Counted from the stretch's first letter, positions 1 to 6,977 are shown. The stretch: 8,578 bases of DNA from Treponema sp. (GCA_031266095.1 JAISBR010000159.1:1-8578), one strand, 5' to 3'. Numbers and translations: made by a program. The notes: generated by a model from the sequence alone, not told the origin.

Positions 1-136
<136 letters not shown>

Positions 137-236
137 CATATATGTAATTATAGCACCTATAAGACTAAAATACTAATAACATTCAAAATAAAATACAAGG
201 ATTTGCGAAAATTACCGCAGGGTCAAGGAGGGAAAA
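137..236. other. A+T-rich intergenic stretch
   Basis: The base composition shifts abruptly from G+C-rich to A+T-rich at about 137. The stretch contains -10-like hexamers on the plus strand (TATAAG at 158, TAAAAT at 166) and TATAAT on the minus strand (146-151). None has a convincing -35 partner, so I call no promoter here. No gene, terminator hairpin or tRNA is visible. Confidence 0.5.
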
Positions 237-293
237 ATGAACCGCACGGATACATACCCACCCGAACTATCCTGCGAAATGTCTCATTATTAA
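237..293 (+). CDS. 18-codon small ORF with a strong ribosome-binding site
   Basis: ATG at 237 follows AAGGAGGG (225-232) by four A residues, one of the strongest Shine-Dalgarno sites in the window. The 18-residue product (MNRTDTYPPELSCEMSHY) ends at TAA 291-293. It has no signal peptide, no hydrophobic segment and no run of identical codons typical of an amino-acid attenuator leader. It lies upstream of the promoter at 317-345, so it would need its own promoter further upstream. It could be a leader peptide, an independent small protein, or the start of a decayed gene. Only the ribosome-binding site and frame support it. Confidence 0.35.
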   Translation: MNRTDTYPPELSCEMSHY

Positions 294-316
294 AACGTTA
301 CCGAAAGAAAAACCTA

Positions 317-345
317 TTGATCAAATCTCGCGTTTCAGTTATTAT
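317..345 (+). promoter_or_regulatory. sigma-70-type promoter of the transporter operon
   Basis: TTGATC (317-322, 4 of 6 matches to TTGACA) and TATTAT (340-345, 5 of 6 matches to TATAAT) are separated by exactly 17 bp. Transcription would start near 352, giving a 5' leader of about 55 nt before the ATG at 407. No other pair this good is visible upstream of the first operon gene. If used, this promoter begins downstream of the 18-codon ORF and excludes it from the operon mRNA. Confidence 0.6.
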
Positions 346-406
346 CCCACCTTAGTTTGTCTCGAAAATGACGGGGCAGCTCTTATTTTATCGTAAGGAG
401 GAACAT

Positions 407-1648
407 ATGAAAAGAATCGGCTTAATCGCGCTGACCCTCACACTCTGCGGGGCAATGTTTTTCGCGGGCTGCAACAGGCAGCGGCAAAGTGCTTCCGGTG
501 ATTCCGGCGGTTCAGCGCCAGCCTATCACATCGGTATTGTGACCGGCACGGTTTCCCAGTCTGAAGACGATCTCCGGGGCGCGGAAGAACTTATCCGGCG
601 TTACGGGGCCGTATCCTCAGGGGGTATTATCCAGCACGTTACCTACCCGGACAACTTTATGGCCCAGCAGGAAACCACGATCACTCAAATTACCACCCTG
701 GCCGCGGATCCCCTGATGAAGGCGATCATCGTGAACCAGGGCGTGCCCGGTACCGCCGAAGCTTTCAGCCGGATAAAGGAAAGCCGGCCGGATATCATGC
801 TCTTTGCCGGAGAGTCTCACGAGGACCCGCTGGTCATTCAGCGGTCCGCCACACTGGCGGTGAGCGCGGATTTTATCTCCCGCGGTTATACCATCCCCTG
901 GGCGGCTAAACAGCTCGGCGCGGATACCTTTGTACATATCAGCTTCCCCCGGCATATGAGCTATGAGACCCTGGGACTGAGGCGGCAGATTTTTGAAGCG
1001 GCCTGTAATGACCTGGGGATAAAGTTTGTGTTTGTTACCGCTCCGGATCCCACTTCCGACGTCGGGGTGGCCGGCGCCCAGCAGTATGTTCTGGAGCAGA
1101 CTCCCCAGTGGGTCAACCAGTACGGTTCGAACGCGGTCTTCTTCTGTACCAACGACGCCCATACGGAGCCTTTGCTTAAACAGCTTTTGACCTATGGCGG
1201 CATGTTTGTCGAAGCGGATCTCCCCAGCCCCCTCATGGGCTATCCCGGCGCCCTGGGTATCGATCTTTCCGCGGAAGCGGGTAATTTTCCGGCGATCCTC
1301 AAAAAGGTAGAAGACGCGGTAACCGAGAAGGGCGGGGCCGGCAGATTCGGTACCTGGGCCTTCTCCTACGGCTTTTCCGTTTCCGCCGGGCTTGGCGAAT
1401 TCGCCAAACGGATTCTGGACGGTAACGCCCGGGTGGACAATGCCAATGATCTCTATGCGGCTTTGGGGGAATTCACCAGCGGCGCGAAGTGGAACGGGGG
1501 ATACTATATCGACGCCAACACCGGAATCCGGGCTCAGAATCAGCTGCTGGTCTACATGGATACCTACATCATGGGTAAGGGCTATCTGCCCACCACTGAA
1601 CAGACCGTGCCGGATAAATACTACCAGATTAAGTTTCAGCAAAATTGA
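407..1648 (+). CDS. DUF3798-family putative substrate-binding lipoprotein (copy 1)
   Basis: This 413-residue protein is probably the anchored binding component of the ABC importer encoded downstream. I chose ATG 407 rather than ATG 368 because TAAGGAGG (394-401) sits just upstream and the product then begins with a proper signal peptide: Lys2-Arg3, a hydrophobic core at about residues 4-20, and lipobox FAG-Cys22. The mature part has the look of a periplasmic-binding-protein fold, with HIGIVTGTVSQ at 41-51, PDNFMAQQE at 81-89, VHISFPRHM at 176-184, FVTAPDPTSDVG at 209-220, and NDAH at 249-252. I recognise these as the family of unknown function DUF3798 from memory. Its paralogue starts 189 bp downstream and is roughly 75-80% identical by eye. 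The ligand is unknown; the neighbours suggest a sugar- or nucleoside-like small molecule, which is inference. Confidence 0.85.
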   Translation: MKRIGLIALTLTLCGAMFFAGCNRQRQSASGDSGGSAPAYHIGIVTGTVSQSEDDLRGAEELIRRYGAVSSGGIIQHVTYPDNFMAQQETTITQITTLAADPLMKAIIVNQGVPGTAEAFSRIKESRPDIMLFAGESHEDPLVIQRSATLAVSADFISRGYTIPWAAKQLGADTFVHISFPRHMSYETLGLRRQIFEAACNDLGIKFVFVTAPDPTSDVGVAGAQQYVLEQTPQWVNQYGSNAVFFCTNDAHTEPLLKQLLTYGGMFVEADLPSPLMGYPGALGIDLSAEAGNFPAILKKVEDAVTEKGGAGRFGTWAFSYGFSVSAGLGEFAKRILDGNARVDNANDLYAALGEFTSGAKWNGGYYIDANTGIRAQNQLLVYMDTYIMGKGYLPTTEQTVPDKYYQIKFQQN

Positions 1649-1655
1649 GACATTG

Positions 1656-1710
1656 GACTTGCGCGATAACCCGGTTGGTTATCTGCTAATCTGCGGTTAG
1701 CCCGCAAGTC
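1656..1710 (+). promoter_or_regulatory. possible three-way-junction RNA competing with the terminator
   Basis: An 8-bp closing helix (GACTTGCG 1656-1663 with CGCAAGTC 1703-1710) encloses two perfect hairpins: GATAACC/GGTTATC (1665-1671/1677-1683, 5-nt loop) and GCTAA/TTAGC (1685-1689/1697-1701, 7-nt loop). Single unpaired bases (1664, 1684, 1702) separate the three helices. The right strand of the closing helix shares bases 1703-1707 with the left arm of the following terminator, so the two structures exclude each other. The closing helix begins 8 nt after the stop codon of the preceding gene. The pairing is seen in the sequence; the switch role is inferred. Confidence 0.5.
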
Positions 1711-1721
1711 TTGCGGTTTTT
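1702..1721 (+). terminator. intrinsic terminator or attenuator between the two binding-protein genes
   Basis: CCGCAA (1702-1707) pairs with TTGCGG (1711-1716) around a 3-nt loop, followed directly by five T residues (1717-1721). The stem is short but G+C-rich and the U-tract is immediate, so partial termination is plausible. The tight loop makes it weak on its own. It would lower transcription of everything after the first gene. Confidence 0.5.
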
Positions 1722-1722
1722 A

Positions 1723-1770
1723 AGGCTCAAGCCTGCGAACCGAAGGTTCGACAAAACCGTATTTTAACGG
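1723..1770 (+). repeat. chain of three short inverted repeats
   Basis: Three small hairpins follow the terminator: AGGC/GCCT with loop TCAA (1723-1734), CGAACC/GGTTCG with loop GAA (1736-1750), and CCGT/ACGG with a 6-nt loop (1757-1770). Each is a perfect inverted repeat. Their close packing, with nothing coding between them, suggests a repetitive extragenic element or an mRNA-stabilising array protecting the 3' end of the first gene's message. Confidence 0.45.
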
Positions 1771-1773
1771 AAA

Positions 1774-1801
1774 TTATTCAGAAACTGAAGTTTCTGAATA
1801 A
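1774..1801 (+). repeat. perfect 12-bp hairpin upstream of the second binding-protein gene
   Basis: TTATTCAGAAAC (1774-1785) and GTTTCTGAATAA (1790-1801) form a perfect 12-bp stem with a TGAA loop, the longest perfect hairpin in the window. No U-tract follows, so it is not a standard terminator. A second copy of the right-arm core, TTCTGAAT, occurs at 1807-1814, just before the Shine-Dalgarno site. It may stabilise the mRNA or influence translation of the next gene. Confidence 0.6.
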
Positions 1802-1837
1802 CGCTATTCTGAATCCTTTTAAGGAGGAAACGTACCG

Positions 1838-3064
1838 ATGAAAAAAATAGTGTTATGTCTTTTGGTTCTTACACTGTGCGGGGTAATGGTTTTCGCGGGC
1901 GGCGCCAGGCAGCAGCAGGGCGGCGTAGCGCCGGCTTATCACATCGGTATTATGACCGGTACGGTCTCACAGTCCGATGACGATCTTCGGGGCGCCGAGG
2001 AACTGATCCGCCGCTACGGCTCGGTAGCGAACGGCGGCATCATCCAGCATGTTACCTTCCCCGACAATTTTATGGCCCAACAGGAGACCCTCATTACCCA
2101 GATTACCACCCTGGCGGATGATCCCCTGATGAAGGCGATTATCATGAACCAGGCCGTGCCCGGCTGTGCGGAAGCCTTCCGCCGGGTCAAGGAAAAGCGC
2201 CCTGATATTCTGCTTTTTGCCGGCCAGCCCCAGGAAGACCCCCTGGTTATCCAGCGGGTGGCGGACTTGGCGGTTAACGCGGATTTCATTTCCAGAGGCT
2301 ATATCATCCCCTGGGAGGCTAAACAGCTCGGCTGCGACACCTTTGTGCACATCAGCTTTCCCCGGCACATGAGTTCCCAGACACTGGGACTGCGGCGGCA
2401 GATTTTTGAAGAGGCCTGTAAAGACCTCGGGCTGAGATTTGTGTTTGTTACCGCCCCGGACCCCACCTCCGATGTGGGTATCGCCGGTGCACAGCAGTTC
2501 ATCCTTGAGCAGACTCCCCAGTGGGTTGCCCAATACGGGGAAAAAGCGGCCTTCTTTGTCACCAATGACGCCCACTGCGAACCGCTGCTCCGCCAGCTTA
2601 TCCGGGTGGGCGGTTACTTCCCCGAAGATTCTCTTCCCTCCCCGATTAAGGGCTACCCCGGCGCTCTGGGCATAGACCTTTCCGCCGAGCGGGGGAACTT
2701 CCCCGCCATCCTCAAAAAGGTGGAGCAGGCGGTGGTTGATCAGGGCGGCACGGGCCGCTTTGGAACCTGGGCCTATTCCTTCGGATATTCGTGCAGTGTG
2801 GGGCTTGGTGAATTTGCCAAACGCATACTGGACGGAAAAGCCGCGGTGGACAGCAGGGACGATCTCTTTGCCGCGTTAGGCGATTCAAGCCCCGGCGCGA
2901 AATGGAAGGGTATCTATTATCAGGATGCCGCCACCGGCGTGCGGGCCAGAAACCAGATTCTGGTCTATATGGATACCTACATCATGGGCAAAGGCTATAT
3001 GAATGCCACCGATGTAACGGTCCCCGAAAAGTACTTCAACATAACGTTCCAAAACCAAAATTAG
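1838..3064 (+). CDS. DUF3798-family putative substrate-binding protein (copy 2), no lipobox Cys
   Basis: This 408-residue paralogue of the first operon gene has the same mature motifs, including HIGIMTGTVSQ at 35-45 and NDAH at 244-247. AAGGAGG (1821-1827) lies 10 nt before ATG 1838. The signal peptide aligns without gaps to copy 1 over the first 22 residues, but Gly22 stands where copy 1 has the lipidated Cys (GGC instead of TGC). Cys14 is preceded by Leu and does not make a lipobox. The protein should therefore be cut by ordinary signal peptidase near FAGG and be soluble in the periplasm. Its mature part has five Cys, against two besides the lipid-bearing one in copy 1. The ligand is unknown. 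The copies probably share one transporter with different affinity or specificity, which is inference. Confidence 0.85.
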   Translation: MKKIVLCLLVLTLCGVMVFAGGARQQQGGVAPAYHIGIMTGTVSQSDDDLRGAEELIRRYGSVANGGIIQHVTFPDNFMAQQETLITQITTLADDPLMKAIIMNQAVPGCAEAFRRVKEKRPDILLFAGQPQEDPLVIQRVADLAVNADFISRGYIIPWEAKQLGCDTFVHISFPRHMSSQTLGLRRQIFEEACKDLGLRFVFVTAPDPTSDVGIAGAQQFILEQTPQWVAQYGEKAAFFVTNDAHCEPLLRQLIRVGGYFPEDSLPSPIKGYPGALGIDLSAERGNFPAILKKVEQAVVDQGGTGRFGTWAYSFGYSCSVGLGEFAKRILDGKAAVDSRDDLFAALGDSSPGAKWKGIYYQDAATGVRARNQILVYMDTYIMGKGYMNATDVTVPEKYFNITFQNQN

Positions 3065-3075
3065 AACACAGGTGA

Positions 3076-3113
3076 AAGAAGGGCAGGCGTTTTTATCCCT
3101 GTCCTTCTTCTTT
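3076..3113 (+). terminator. terminator-like hairpin between the binding-protein and transporter genes
   Basis: AAGAAGGGCAGG (3076-3087) pairs with CCTGTCCTTCTT (3098-3109), 12 bp with one G-U pair, around a 10-nt loop that contains five T residues. The sequence after it (CTTTC) is pyrimidine-rich but not a clean U-run, so it probably leaks. The 69-bp gap it occupies is the last non-coding gap in the operon. A leaky hairpin here fits the common pattern of binding proteins made in excess over membrane and ATPase subunits. Confidence 0.5.
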
Positions 3114-3133
3114 CCTGTTGCCAAGGTTGTCAC

Positions 3134-4717
3134 ATGACAGACGTTCCCTTATTGCGATTAGAAGGCGTTACCAAAGACTTCTATGGCGCCACCGTTCTTT
3201 CAGGGGTCAATTTTTCTCTGAACAAAGGTGAGATTCTGGGCTTGGTCGGAGAGAACGGCGCGGGTAAAACAACCCTGATGCACATTCTCTTTGGGATGTC
3301 GGATATTATTGAGACCGGCGGATACGGCGGTGGTATTTTTATTGAAGGCAAACCCCTTTCCTTCAAGTCGCCCTTTGAGGCCCTGGATGCCGGCATCGGC
3401 ATGGTACACCAGGAATTTTCTCTGATCCCCGGTTTTACCGCTTACGAAAACATCATGCTGAACAGAGAGCCTACCGCCTATAACCTGGCGGTGGAATTTT
3501 TCGGTGAGCGGCTTGCCACCCTGAAACGGGGACGGATGAGAGAACATTCGGCTAACACCATCGCCAAGCTCGGGGTAAATATCTCCGCGGACACGGTGGT
3601 GAGTGAGATGCCCGTGGCCCATAAACAGTTCACCGAAATAGCCAGGGAGATCAGCCGGGAACAGGTGAAGATCCTGGTACTGGACGAGCCGACTGCGGTA
3701 CTTACCGAAAGCGAGGCGGACATTCTTCTTTCCGCTTTGAAACGGCTCTCCGATGAGGGTATCGCCGTCATTTTTATTTCCCACCGCCTGCATGAGGTGA
3801 TTGAAATCGCCGGGCGGGTGCTGGTGCTGCGGGATGGACAGGTGATTCGGGATGTGGAAAACAAAAACATTTCGGTACATGACATCACCACCTGGATGGT
3901 AGGCCGGGAAGTTTCAGATCCCGCAGCAAAAACGGATGAACGTAAACTTGAGGGTGAAGCCTTCAGGGTGGAAAATCTCTGGGTGGATATGCCCGGTGAA
4001 ACTGTACGGGATGTTTCCTTCTCGGTGCGGGAAGGGGAGATCTTCGGTATCGGCGGCCTTGCCGGTCAGGGCAAGCTGGGGATTCCCAACGGCATTATGG
4101 GGCTTTTCACCGCCGGGGGCCGGATCCTGATAGACGGCGAAAGCCTGCCTTTGGGCAATCCCCGGAAAATCCTGGACGCCGGGGCGGCCTTTGTTTCCGA
4201 AGACCGCCGGGGCGTGGGACTATTGTTAGACGAAAGCCTCGAGTGGAACATTGCCTTTGGGGTCATGCAGGTCCGGGGCCAATACCTCAAAAAATTCTTA
4301 GGCGGCCTTTTCAGCTTGAGGGACGAAAAGGCCATGCGGCGCCTGGCTGAGGAATATATCACAAAACTGGAGATCAAGTGTACCGGGAGCAGGCAGCCCG
4401 CCAAGGAACTTTCCGGCGGAAATCAACAGAAAGTCTGCCTTTCCAAGGCCTTTGCCCTGGAACCCAAACTGCTCTTTGTTTCGGAGCCAACCAGGGGCAT
4501 TGATGTGGGCGCTAAAAAAATCGTGCTGGATACCCTGCGTTTCTACAACCGCAGCAAGGGAACCACTATTGTTATGATCTCCAGTGAGCTGGAGGAACTG
4601 CGTTCGATTTGCCACCGGATTGCCATTGTGGATGAGGGGAAAATCGCGGGGATTCTGCCGCCGGAAGCTCCATCCGCCGACTTTGGTTTATTAATGTCGG
4701 GAGAAAAAATAGCATGA
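3134..4717 (+). CDS. ABC importer ATPase with two fused nucleotide-binding domains
   Basis: This 527-residue cytoplasmic ATPase is of the sugar/nucleoside-importer type (the architecture of RbsA, MglA and YufO) and powers import through the two permeases that follow. Domain 1 has Walker A GENGAGKT (39-46), Q-loop Gln93, Walker B LVLDEP (181-186) and switch His217. Its signature is MPVAHKQ (159-165) in place of an LSGGQ-like motif. Domain 2 has an intact signature LSGGNQQK (426-433) and the family hallmark EPTRGIDVGAK (451-461). Its Walker A is GLAGQGKL (308-315), lacking the final Thr/Ser, and its Walker B Asp is Ser450. Ser in place of the switch His (MISSELEE) is usual in the second domain of this family. 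AAGG (3123-3126) is a weak ribosome-binding site. The stop overlaps the next start by 4 bp. Confidence 0.95.
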   Translation: MTDVPLLRLEGVTKDFYGATVLSGVNFSLNKGEILGLVGENGAGKTTLMHILFGMSDIIETGGYGGGIFIEGKPLSFKSPFEALDAGIGMVHQEFSLIPGFTAYENIMLNREPTAYNLAVEFFGERLATLKRGRMREHSANTIAKLGVNISADTVVSEMPVAHKQFTEIAREISREQVKILVLDEPTAVLTESEADILLSALKRLSDEGIAVIFISHRLHEVIEIAGRVLVLRDGQVIRDVENKNISVHDITTWMVGREVSDPAAKTDERKLEGEAFRVENLWVDMPGETVRDVSFSVREGEIFGIGGLAGQGKLGIPNGIMGLFTAGGRILIDGESLPLGNPRKILDAGAAFVSEDRRGVGLLLDESLEWNIAFGVMQVRGQYLKKFLGGLFSLRDEKAMRRLAEEYITKLEIKCTGSRQPAKELSGGNQQKVCLSKAFALEPKLLFVSEPTRGIDVGAKKIVLDTLRFYNRSKGTTIVMISSELEELRSICHRIAIVDEGKIAGILPPEAPSADFGLLMSGEKIA

Positions 4718-5799
4718 GCAGTGTAAATACGCCGGTTACGGAGAGCCATAGTTTTCAAGACAGAATCCGCGATTTTGTTACCGACTTCGGCTGGCCCCGG
4801 CTGATCATCTTCTTCTTTGTGGTGGTCCTTTTTATCGCCGCCCCCTTTGTAGGGGTGAATGCCGATAGTTCCATCAAGGATGTGCTGGTCCGTTTTGGCC
4901 AGAACGGCGTGATGGTGCTGGCTATGGTACCCATGATGCAGTCAGGTTCCGGTCTGAACTTTGGCCTGCCGGTAGGGATTGTTGCGGGGCTTTTAGGCTC
5001 TACCTTTTCCATGCAGAACGAGTTCACCGGCGCTTTGGGTTTCTTCATGGCCATTGTGTTCAGCCTGCCCTTCGCCCTGATCTTTGGCTGGCTCTACGGC
5101 CTTTTGCTCAACAAAGTCAAAGGTGAGGAGATGACCATCGCCATGTATGTGGGCTTTTCTATTGTTACCTTCATGGCGATTATGTGGCTCCTTCTTCCCT
5201 ATACCAACCCCACCATGGTCTGGGGCTACACCGGTAAGGGACTAAGGACTACCATCACCCTTGACGGTTATTGGTCGCGGATACTCAACAATTTTCTGGT
5301 GGTAAAAATCGGGCCCTTTTTTGAATTTCCCACCGGGGCGATTCTGTTCTTCATTCTGATGGCCGTCATCATGTGGCTCTTTATGCGCAGTCGTACCGGC
5401 ACGGCCCTTACCGCGGTGGGTTCCAACCCGGATTTTGCCAGGGCCAGCGGCGTTTCGGTTAACCGGCACCGGATTATTGGAGTTATCGTTTCCTCGATTT
5501 ACGGCGCTATCGGTATCCTCACCTATCAGCAGGGCTTCGGCTTTATACAGCTCTATCAGGCGCCGCTGTATATGGCCTTCCCGGCTGTGGCGGCCATACT
5601 CCTGGGCGGCGCTTCGGTTAACAAAGCCAGCATCCTCAACGTGGTGGTTGGGACCTTCCTCTTTCAGAGCATCCTTACCATGACCCCTTCGGTTATCAAC
5701 AATATTCTCCAGACCGATATGTCAGAGGTAATCAGGATCCTCATATCCAACGGGATGATCATCTACGCCCTGACCCGGAAAACAAAGGCGGCAAAATGA
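4714..5799 (+). CDS. ABC importer permease, BPD_transp_2 family (subunit 1)
   Basis: This 361-residue inner-membrane protein forms, with the next gene product, the probable translocation channel. The start overlaps the ATPase stop (ATGA, 4714-4717), with GGGAG at 4699-4703, which indicates translational coupling. Hydrophobic segments lie at roughly 30-48, 84-100, 108-133, 141-161, 208-225, 256-275, 286-300, 304-324 and 340-355. The cytoplasmic loop that should contact the ATPase is at about 227-253, with AVGSNPDFARASGV (234-247). AAILLGGASVNKAS (293-306) is typical of ribose, branched-chain amino-acid and nucleoside permeases. Two different permeases with one fused ATPase resembles the Nup/Pnr nucleoside importers more than RbsC homodimers. 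Substrate unknown. Confidence 0.92.
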   Translation: MSSVNTPVTESHSFQDRIRDFVTDFGWPRLIIFFFVVVLFIAAPFVGVNADSSIKDVLVRFGQNGVMVLAMVPMMQSGSGLNFGLPVGIVAGLLGSTFSMQNEFTGALGFFMAIVFSLPFALIFGWLYGLLLNKVKGEEMTIAMYVGFSIVTFMAIMWLLLPYTNPTMVWGYTGKGLRTTITLDGYWSRILNNFLVVKIGPFFEFPTGAILFFILMAVIMWLFMRSRTGTALTAVGSNPDFARASGVSVNRHRIIGVIVSSIYGAIGILTYQQGFGFIQLYQAPLYMAFPAVAAILLGGASVNKASILNVVVGTFLFQSILTMTPSVINNILQTDMSEVIRILISNGMIIYALTRKTKAAK

Positions 5800-5816
5800 A
5801 AGCAAACAAAGGCGGC
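5780..5816 (+). repeat. 13-bp direct repeat across the permease gene junction
   Basis: AAACAAAGGCGGC occurs at 5780-5792 and again at 5804-5816. The first copy encodes the C-terminus of permease 1 and supplies the weak ribosome-binding site (AAAGGCGG) for permease 2. The second lies just inside permease 2. The 24-bp offset suggests a small local duplication at the ATGA overlap. It is read in different frames in the two genes. Confidence 0.7.
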
Positions 5817-6977
5817 GCAAAACCGGGTTTCCTCACGGCAAGTGTTCTCGCGGATAATGCCGTGGTATTGATCTTTGTGGTTATCACCGCGGCGGCGATT
5901 CCCGTTTCAGGCCTTCCCCTTCCGTCTATCATACAGGAGATCTTTACCAGAATAGGGCGGAACTGCTTCCTGGTATTCAGTCTGCTCCTTCCCATTATGG
6001 CAGGCATGGGGATCAACTTCGGCATGGTGTTAGGCGCTATGGCCGGGCAGATTGGCCTTATTTTTACCGTTGACTGGAACATTGTGGGCGTGCCGGGACT
6101 GCTCTTCGCCAGCCTGATCGCGATACCCATCGCCGCCTGCCTGGGCTGGATCGCCGGACAGATCCTCAACCGCGCGCGGGGGCGGGAGATGGTCACCGGT
6201 TATGTGCTTGGGTTTTTCATGGATGGTTTCTATCAATTTCTGGTGCTCTATCTTATGGGCCAGCCCACCATCTGGACCGTCAAGGCCCTGAACCAGTGGA
6301 CCGCCCTCATCCCGATCCATTCGCCGACGATCATTTTGAGCCGGGGTTACGGCATCAGAAATACCCTGAACCTGGACGCGGTGCGCCAGTCCCTGGACAG
6401 GTTCATCCCCCTGCGTGTCGCGGGTATCAATATTCCTGTCGCCAATTACCTGGTTATCGGCCTTTTGTGCCTCTTTATCATCTGGTTCCGCAAAACCAAG
6501 CTGGGCCAGGATATGCGGGCGGTAGGGCAGAATCAGTCGGTAGCCCATGCCGCGGGTATTCCGGTTGACCGGACCCGCATCCTTGCCATTGTCATTTCTA
6601 CGGTCCTGGCGAGCCTGGGGCAGATCATCTTTTTGCAGAATATGGGAAATATCGCCACTTACAATGCCCATCAGCAGACCGGCTTTTTCGCCGCGGCGGC
6701 GATCCTCGTGGGCGGCGCATCGGTTTCAAAGGCCAGCATTCCCAATGTCTTTGTCGGAACCATGCTGCTCCATTTAATGTATATTGTGGTACCCAGGGCG
6801 GGTACCAACCTTTTTGGCGACGCCCAAATAGGCGAGTATTTCAGGGACGCTTTCAGTTACGCGATCATTGCCCTGGCGCTGGTTATCCACGCCTGGCGCA
6901 AACGGGCCCACGCCGAGGCGGCCCGGAGCGGACTGCGCGGCGGCGTTGAAACAGGGCAAGAGGAGAAACAGTCGTGA
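5796..6977 (+). CDS. ABC importer permease, BPD_transp_2 family (subunit 2)
   Basis: This 393-residue second channel subunit starts inside the stop of permease 1 (ATGA, 5796-5799); AAAGGCGG (5784-5791) is the only ribosome-binding candidate. Hydrophobic segments lie at roughly 22-40, 56-91, 100-120, 132-154, 214-231, 261-282, 297-310, 315-333 and 352-366. The ATPase-contact loop is at about 233-260, with AVGQNQSVAHAAGIPVDRTR (242-261), parallel to the loop of subunit 1. AAILVGGASVSKAS (301-314) matches the same position in subunit 1, so the two are distant paralogues. A region at about 160-212 between membrane segments may face the periplasm. The charged C-terminus (367-393) is cytoplasmic or disordered. 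The stop overlaps the next gene (GTGA, 6974-6977). Confidence 0.92.
   Translation: MKANKGGAKPGFLTASVLADNAVVLIFVVITAAAIPVSGLPLPSIIQEIFTRIGRNCFLVFSLLLPIMAGMGINFGMVLGAMAGQIGLIFTVDWNIVGVPGLLFASLIAIPIAACLGWIAGQILNRARGREMVTGYVLGFFMDGFYQFLVLYLMGQPTIWTVKALNQWTALIPIHSPTIILSRGYGIRNTLNLDAVRQSLDRFIPLRVAGINIPVANYLVIGLLCLFIIWFRKTKLGQDMRAVGQNQSVAHAAGIPVDRTRILAIVISTVLASLGQIIFLQNMGNIATYNAHQQTGFFAAAAILVGGASVSKASIPNVFVGTMLLHLMYIVVPRAGTNLFGDAQIGEYFRDAFSYAIIALALVIHAWRKRAHAEAARSGLRGGVETGQEEKQS

Noticed and set aside
289..302. AACGTT-centred sequence as a LacI-type operator
   Set aside because: Only the central six bases are palindromic; the flanks do not match, and no regulator gene is in the window.
368..406. 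Upstream ATG 368 as start of the first binding protein
   Set aside because: It adds 13 residues before a normal signal peptide, and the strong TAAGGAGG site is placed for ATG 407.
617..1642. Long open frame (341 codons) on the minus strand opposite the first binding-protein gene
   Set aside because: It is antisense to a clear DUF3798 gene with signal peptide and ribosome-binding site, and a similar frame lies opposite the paralogue. Such frames arise from the codon bias of the real gene. No domain or ribosome-binding site supports it.
1656..1750. tRNA-like gene, prompted by the cloverleaf-like folding and a GGTTCGA sequence
   Set aside because: There are only two inner arms in the junction, the GGTTCGA lies outside it, and there is no 7-bp acceptor stem or anticodon arm of correct size.
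3200..3880. 226-codon minus-strand frame opposite the ATPase gene
   Set aside because: The plus strand carries intact ABC ATPase motifs across the same bases, and the antisense product resembles no known protein.
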